DNA of 64,000 nucleotides from Polyangium spumosum (GTDB lineage Bacteria > Myxococcota_A > Polyangia > Polyangiales > Polyangiaceae). Numbering within the stretch: position 1 is the stretch's first letter; the number at the start of each line of letters is the position of its first letter. The position numbers and the translations under genes were made by a program. The stretch lies in the NCBI RefSeq assembly GCF_009649845.1, contig NZ_WJIE01000002.1, positions 248,001 through 312,000 of the forward strand, written 5' to 3'. This document shows positions 60,251 to 64,000 of the stretch, piece by piece. The notes beneath the pieces were generated by a model that was not told the origin of the DNA, did not search any database, and saw nothing but the letters and a program-made list of their open reading frames with translations.

Positions 60251-62737
60251 ATGACCGCTCCGCCGACCGCAGCAAGGCCGCCCCGCGCCCCGCGCGTGGT
60301 GGGCGTCGCGACCGCTTGCGCGGCGGCCCTCGGCTACCTCGCGCTCCTCGGGTGGCTGCTCGACATCGAGCACCTCATGTCCGTCGCGCCCCGTTATCCC
60401 AGGATCGTCCCCGTCTCCGCCGTCGGGCTCATCCTCGCGAGCCTCGCCTTGTGGGCGCTCGGCGCGCCCCGGCGCCGCTCGCGTGTCCCTCACGTGCTCG
60501 GCGTCGCGAGCGCCGTCGCCGTCGTCCTGCTCGGTTTCCTCACGCTCACCGATTACCTCCTCGGCCAGGGCCTCGGCGTGGTGCTCCCCTTCATCGAGGC
60601 CGCCGCGTTCCCGAGGCCCTTCCCCGGCAGGCCCTCGCCCAATACTGCCGTCTGCTTCGTCCTGCTCGGCGCCGCGCTCCTCCTGCTCCCCGGTCAATCG
60701 CGGCGCGCCCTCCGCTTCTCCCAGACGTTCGGCATGGCCTGCGCGCTCCTCGCGCTGATCCCGCTCGCCGGGTACGTGTTCGACGCCGGATTTTTTTATG
60801 GAATGCCCCCCTTTCTCTCCTTCACCGGCATGGCCCTGCCCACCGTGCTGGCCTTCCTCGCGCTCTCGGCGGGCGTGCTCGCGTGCCGACCCGACCGCGG
60901 CGTGATGTCCACGCTCACCGTGGACGCGCCCGGCGGCGTCCTCCTGCGGCGGCTCCTGCCGCCTCTGCTCCTCCTGCCGCTCGTGCTCGGGCGCCTCTTC
61001 CTCGAGGGCGAGCAGCGCGGCCTCTACGAGCCCCGCGCCGCATTCTCGCTGGTCGCGGTCTGCTCGATGGTGGTCGTGACGAGCCTGCTCTGGGTGGCCG
61101 CCACGCGGATGAACCGCGCCGACGAGGCGCGCCGAAAGGCCGAGGAGTCGCGGATGCTGCTCGCCACGGTCGTGGAGGGCTCGAACGACGCCATCTTCAG
61201 CAAGGACATCGACGGCACCATCCAGAGCTGGAACCCCGCCGCGACGCGCCTCTACGGCTACCGCGCGGAGGAGGTGATCGGGCAGCCGGCGGAGATGCTC
61301 TACCCGCCGGAGCGAAAGGCCGAGGCCGCGGAGATCCGCGCGCGCGTGCGCCGCGGCGAGCGCATCGAGCATCACGAGACCGTGCGGCTGACCAGGGACG
61401 GGCGGCGCATCGAGGTCGAGGTCACCATCTCCCCCGTATGGGACGCCTCGTCCGAGCTCACCGGGTTCTCTTCGATCGCGCGTGACATCTCGGGGCGCAA
61501 GGCGCTCGAGGCCGAGGTCTCGCGCGCGCACGAGGCGGAGCGCCGGCTCCGGGCGCAGCTCGAAGCGGTCATCCTCGAGACGGCGCGGCTCTACCGCGAC
61601 GAGCTGAACGAACGTCAATGGCTCCAGGGCGTGCTCGACCAGATGCCCGAGGCCGTGCTCATCGTGGACGCCGAGGGCCGGATCATACGGTCGAACAAGG
61701 CCGCGCTCGCCTGGATGTGTAGCCCCCCGGGGGCGTGTGATCCCTTCGGGAACACCCTGCGCTTCGACCTGCGCAGGCCGACGGGCGAGCCCTTCGAATG
61801 GGAAGAAGACCCGCTCTGCCGGGCCGTCACGCGTGGAGAGAGGGTGCAGGGCCTGGAGCTCTCGCTCCGGACCGCGGCGGGCGCCGAGATCCCCGTGCTC
61901 GCGAGCGCCGCGCCCGTGCGGCTCGAAGAACACGAAGACGGCGGGCGGGTCGGCGCGGTGATGGTGCTCCAGGACATCACGGCGCTGAAGGAGCTCGAGC
62001 GCCTGCGCGAGCAATGGACGGGCGTGGTCGCGCACGACCTGCGCCAGCCGGTGCAGACCATTTTGCTCTCGACCCGGGCGCTCTCGCGCAGGCTCGGGCC
62101 CGAGCCGCCCGAGGACGTGAGCGTCGCGCTCTCGCGGATCCGCGCGGGGGCGGCGCGGCTCGGCCGGATGATCGAGGACCTGCTCGACGCCGCGCGCGTG
62201 GAGGCGAACCAGCTCGTGCTCGATCGGAGGCCCCTCGATCTGCGGACCGAGCTCCAGGAGATCGTGGAGCGGGCCGCCGGGCACACGGAGGGCCACCCCG
62301 TGCGTGTGGTGATCGAGGGCGAGGTCCCGGCCGTCTCCGCCGATCGGGATCGGCTGGAGCAGATCGTGACGAACCTGCTCTCGAACGCGGCGAAGTACGG
62401 GGCTCCGGGGAGCGAGATCGTGATCGCGGCGCGGGCCGAGCGAGGCGAGGCCGAGGTCGCGGTGACGAACCGGGGCTCAGGGATCCCGGCGGCGCACCTC
62501 GGGCGCCTCTTTCAGCGCTTCGCGCGCCTGCCCGGCTGCGCGCCGGGTGGCGCCGCGGGGACGGGCCTCGGCCTGTACATCACGAAAGGATTGGTGGAGG
62601 CGCACGGCGGGCGCGTCTCGGTCGAGAGCACGCCCGGCGAGGTGACGACATTTCGATTCACGTTGCCCTTCGTGTACACGCGCCACGAGGGCGAGCGCGG
62701 CGCGGAGGAGGCGCCGCCGCTGCATCGGTCGGCTTGA
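60251..62737 (+). CDS. PAS-domain histidine kinase with membrane sensor
   Basis: An 828-residue sensor kinase. N-terminal membrane domain of about eight helices (residues 20-300, e.g. VVGVATACAAALGYLALLGW, LPTVLAFLALSAGVLAC). Two PAS domains follow (about 315-425, VVEGSNDAIFSKDIDGTIQS; and about 470-590, VLDQMPEAVLIVDAEGRIIR). HisKA with VVAHDLRQPVQTI (phospho-His), then HATPase N box TNLLSNAAKYGAPGSE and G boxes GTGLGLYITKGLVE. ATG 60251 chosen. No response regulator gene adjoins it, so its partner lies elsewhere. It converges on the next gene with 6 bp between stops. Confidence 0.9.
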   Translation: MTAPPTAARPPRAPRVVGVATACAAALGYLALLGWLLDIEHLMSVAPRYPRIVPVSAVGLILASLALWALGAPRRRSRVPHVLGVASAVAVVLLGFLTLTDYLLGQGLGVVLPFIEAAAFPRPFPGRPSPNTAVCFVLLGAALLLLPGQSRRALRFSQTFGMACALLALIPLAGYVFDAGFFYGMPPFLSFTGMALPTVLAFLALSAGVLACRPDRGVMSTLTVDAPGGVLLRRLLPPLLLLPLVLGRLFLEGEQRGLYEPRAAFSLVAVCSMVVVTSLLWVAATRMNRADEARRKAEESRMLLATVVEGSNDAIFSKDIDGTIQSWNPAATRLYGYRAEEVIGQPAEMLYPPERKAEAAEIRARVRRGERIEHHETVRLTRDGRRIEVEVTISPVWDASSELTGFSSIARDISGRKALEAEVSRAHEAERRLRAQLEAVILETARLYRDELNERQWLQGVLDQMPEAVLIVDAEGRIIRSNKAALAWMCSPPGACDPFGNTLRFDLRRPTGEPFEWEEDPLCRAVTRGERVQGLELSLRTAAGAEIPVLASAAPVRLEEHEDGGRVGAVMVLQDITALKELERLREQWTGVVAHDLRQPVQTILLSTRALSRRLGPEPPEDVSVALSRIRAGAARLGRMIEDLLDAARVEANQLVLDRRPLDLRTELQEIVERAAGHTEGHPVRVVIEGEVPAVSADRDRLEQIVTNLLSNAAKYGAPGSEIVIAARAERGEAEVAVTNRGSGIPAAHLGRLFQRFARLPGCAPGGAAGTGLGLYITKGLVEAHGGRVSVESTPGEVTTFRFTLPFVYTRHEGERGAEEAPPLHRSA

Positions 62738-62743
62738 ACCGGC

Positions 62744-63421
62744 TCAGTCCTCGTACGAGAGCGTGAGCTCGGCGATGACGAACGGCCGCTCGGACTTGTC
62801 GTAGACGACGGACAGGCTGGTGTTCGCCACGCTCCACGAATAGTACAGGATCTCGCCCGTGTCGGCGTCCGAGAAGAGGCGCATGTAGGCCGTGCCGGGC
62901 AGGCCCCCCGTGAAGACGCCGCCGACCCTGCGGCTATCGGGGTACGACGCGTTTTGACCGTGCTCGCTGCCGGTGGAGTCGGCGATCGGCAAGGCCCATT
63001 GCTTCGTCCCCGGGATGGCCGGCGTGTACTCCGCGGTGATGTCGATGGGAGCGCCGGTGATGACGACGGTATGGCCCGCGTAGGCCGGCGACGCGACGGC
63101 GTCGATCACGAGGAGCTGGTCCACCGCGACGTCGGCGATGTGGGTGATCTCGACGAAATACGTCCCCTCGACGACCTCGTCGTACCACTTCGCGGAGCTC
63201 AGGCTCGCGGAGTTCCAGAGGTACTTGCACTCCGCGTCCGTGAGATCGTACGCGTCCTTGATCGCCTTCGTGACGAAGGCGCCGCCATTGCCTGTATTCG
63301 TGCCCGCGACGACGAGGTCGAGCGCGGCGCCCGAGACATCACCGGCCGCCAGCGCGGGCGCCGAGGAGAAGCAGAGGACGGACGCGACCGCGGCAGCACC
63401 AAAAAAACCCAGACGATTCAT
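62744..63421 (-). CDS. Secreted protein of unknown function
   Basis: A 225-residue exported protein. Signal peptide MNRLGFFGAAAVASVLCFSS, cleavage probably after ALA. The mature part is beta-rich and acidic, with two Cys only if CF and CKYL count. No family recognised; the sequence TVVITGAPIDITAEYTPA and the Tyr/Trp-rich end (YYSWSVANTSLSVVYDKSE) suggest a beta-sandwich. ATG 63421 chosen with GAGGTG about eight bases before it. A good promoter lies at 63526-63553. Confidence 0.75.
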   Translation of the reverse strand: MNRLGFFGAAAVASVLCFSSAPALAAGDVSGAALDLVVAGTNTGNGGAFVTKAIKDAYDLTDAECKYLWNSASLSSAKWYDEVVEGTYFVEITHIADVAVDQLLVIDAVASPAYAGHTVVITGAPIDITAEYTPAIPGTKQWALPIADSTGSEHGQNASYPDSRRVGGVFTGGLPGTAYMRLFSDADTGEILYYSWSVANTSLSVVYDKSERPFVIAELTLSYED

Positions 63422-63525
63422 CACACACACCTCAGGGCAGGACGACCTCGACGGTCGTCAATGGATCAATGGACAATCAGAGTGGGCATCCCCAACACCG
63501 GGACGCGCACCCGATACGCGGCTCG

Positions 63526-63553
63526 TGTATACCCGCGGAGAGGCGTGAGTCAA
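63526..63553 (-). promoter_or_regulatory. Sigma-70-type promoter for the 62744 gene
   Basis: Minus strand TTGACT (63553-63548), 16-bp spacer, TATACA (63531-63526). Start near 63520, leader about 100 nt. The remaining part of the gap 63422-63714 shows nothing else. Confidence 0.5.
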
Positions 63554-63714
63554 GCCACAGTCTGGAAAGGGGCGCGAGGCCGGATGGGCCTCATTTGCTG
63601 CAATGGGAGCACGAAAGCGACAGGGCGCGACGCGACTTCATCGTGGGCGCAAAACGCGGACGCGACCGAGACGTAGCCGCGGGGGGGCGGGAGGTTATGC
63701 GGGGGAGCGCGAGA

Positions 63715-64000
63715 TCAGGCCGTCGTCGTCGAGGATTCGAGGCTCTCGTCGCTCTCGGCCTCGTCGCCGTCGCTCGCGTCCGCGGTCGCGAGGGCGGACC
63801 GCGTGCGGACCTCGTCGAAGAAGAGGTCCTGGGTGGGCTTGTCCCGCGGGAACTCGGCCGCGACGCGGCTCATGACCTCGACGTACATCGTGAGGAACGC
63901 CTCCTTCGCGGCGTCCCGCGCCACCCGCAGGTTTCGCGCCTTCTGCGCCGCGAGCTGTCGGCTCTCGAGGGCGGCCTCGTATTGCTTGCGGCGCTCTTCG
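63715..64000 (-). CDS. Acidic-tailed helical protein, C-terminal part (5' end outside window)
   Basis: The frame runs off the right edge. The visible 94 residues start with a charged helix (EERRKQYEAALESRQLAAQK), continue through FLTMYVEVMSRVAAEF, and end in a disordered Ser/Asp/Glu tail (DGDEAESDESLESSTTTA). No family can be assigned from this part. A GTG at 63924 is in frame, but the open sequence upstream suggests a longer gene. Confidence 0.55.
   Translation of the reverse strand, partial: EERRKQYEAALESRQLAAQKARNLRVARDAAKEAFLTMYVEVMSRVAAEFPRDKPTQDLFFDEVRTRSALATADASDGDEAESDESLESSTTTA

Noticed and set aside
1-64000. tRNA genes, prophage, insertion sequences or defence islands
   Set aside because: I saw no transposase, integrase, tail or capsid motif and no tRNA cloverleaf. 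The only restriction-linked fold (37217-39022) seems inactive and stands alone. A tRNA scan was not possible by eye and could add hits.

Overview
The window is 64 kb of very GC-rich, gene-dense bacterial DNA. It most resembles a myxobacterium of the Polyangiales/Sorangiineae. The evidence is two surface proteins with MYXO-CTERM sorting tails, DUF4215-type Cys-rich repeats, MopE-like Asp-rich motifs, Gly-rich linkers behind lipoprotein signals, a membrane-free Ser/Thr kinase with an extra C-terminal domain, and a bacterial expansin. I see no rRNA, tRNA, transposase, integrase, prophage or CRISPR array. GTG and TTG starts and 4-base stop/start overlaps are common.

Layout. 1-4.6 kb: the end of a PhoD-like phosphatase, a GC-rich degenerate repeat tract, two tiny Cys-rich secreted proteins with identical cysteine spacing, and a three-gene membrane/coiled-coil operon behind a good promoter. 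4.7-7.5 kb: a phosphate (Pst) locus with a PHO box, a fused PstC-PstA permease, an unusual PstB and PhoU, but no pstS. 7.5-13.1 kb: envelope proteins (SH3, VanW), then a reverse operon of GNAT, ATP-grasp and calcineurin-like phosphoesterase genes.

13.6-20.1 kb is the most unusual stretch. It holds a membrane class III adenylate cyclase translationally coupled to an isoprenoid-synthase-like protein, and a DxDD (class II terpene-cyclase-like) protein behind a 72-residue NHLP/Nif11-like leader-type peptide. Diverging from these are a PqqD-like domain fused to an M50 membrane zinc protease and a cyclic-nucleotide-binding-fold protein. I read it as a candidate peptide- or terpene-linked system whose chemistry I cannot name.

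20.1-27.3 kb: a CAAX protease, then a reverse operon for an extracytoplasmic pentaheme cytochrome with MYXO-CTERM tail, a type II copper monooxygenase-like lipoprotein, a heme lipoprotein and ModA. A Cys-rich secreted protein follows, ending at a 21-bp tandem repeat array. 27.7-41.8 kb is mixed housekeeping and signalling: branched-chain-type binding protein, membrane repeat protein, homocysteine methyltransferase, thioesterase, Ser/Thr kinase, DHH and GDPD phosphoesterases, LolB-like lipoprotein, a HARE-HTH/Mrr-like protein with a run of four perfect hairpins beyond its stop, and a DV-repeat lipoprotein. 41.8-64 kb is dominated by secreted and surface proteins (FG-GAP lipoprotein, giant beta-helix/DUF4215 protein, carboxypeptidase-regulatory repeats, expansin, L,D-transpeptidase), with a two-FHA protein, creatininase plus diiron ferritin-like pair, YkgJ protein, GH13 hydrolase and a PAS histidine kinase.

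Convergent genes often abut with 0-17 bp between stops or overlap, with no room for a terminator. Clear hairpin terminators occur at 44.1, 51.5 and 54.06 kb.
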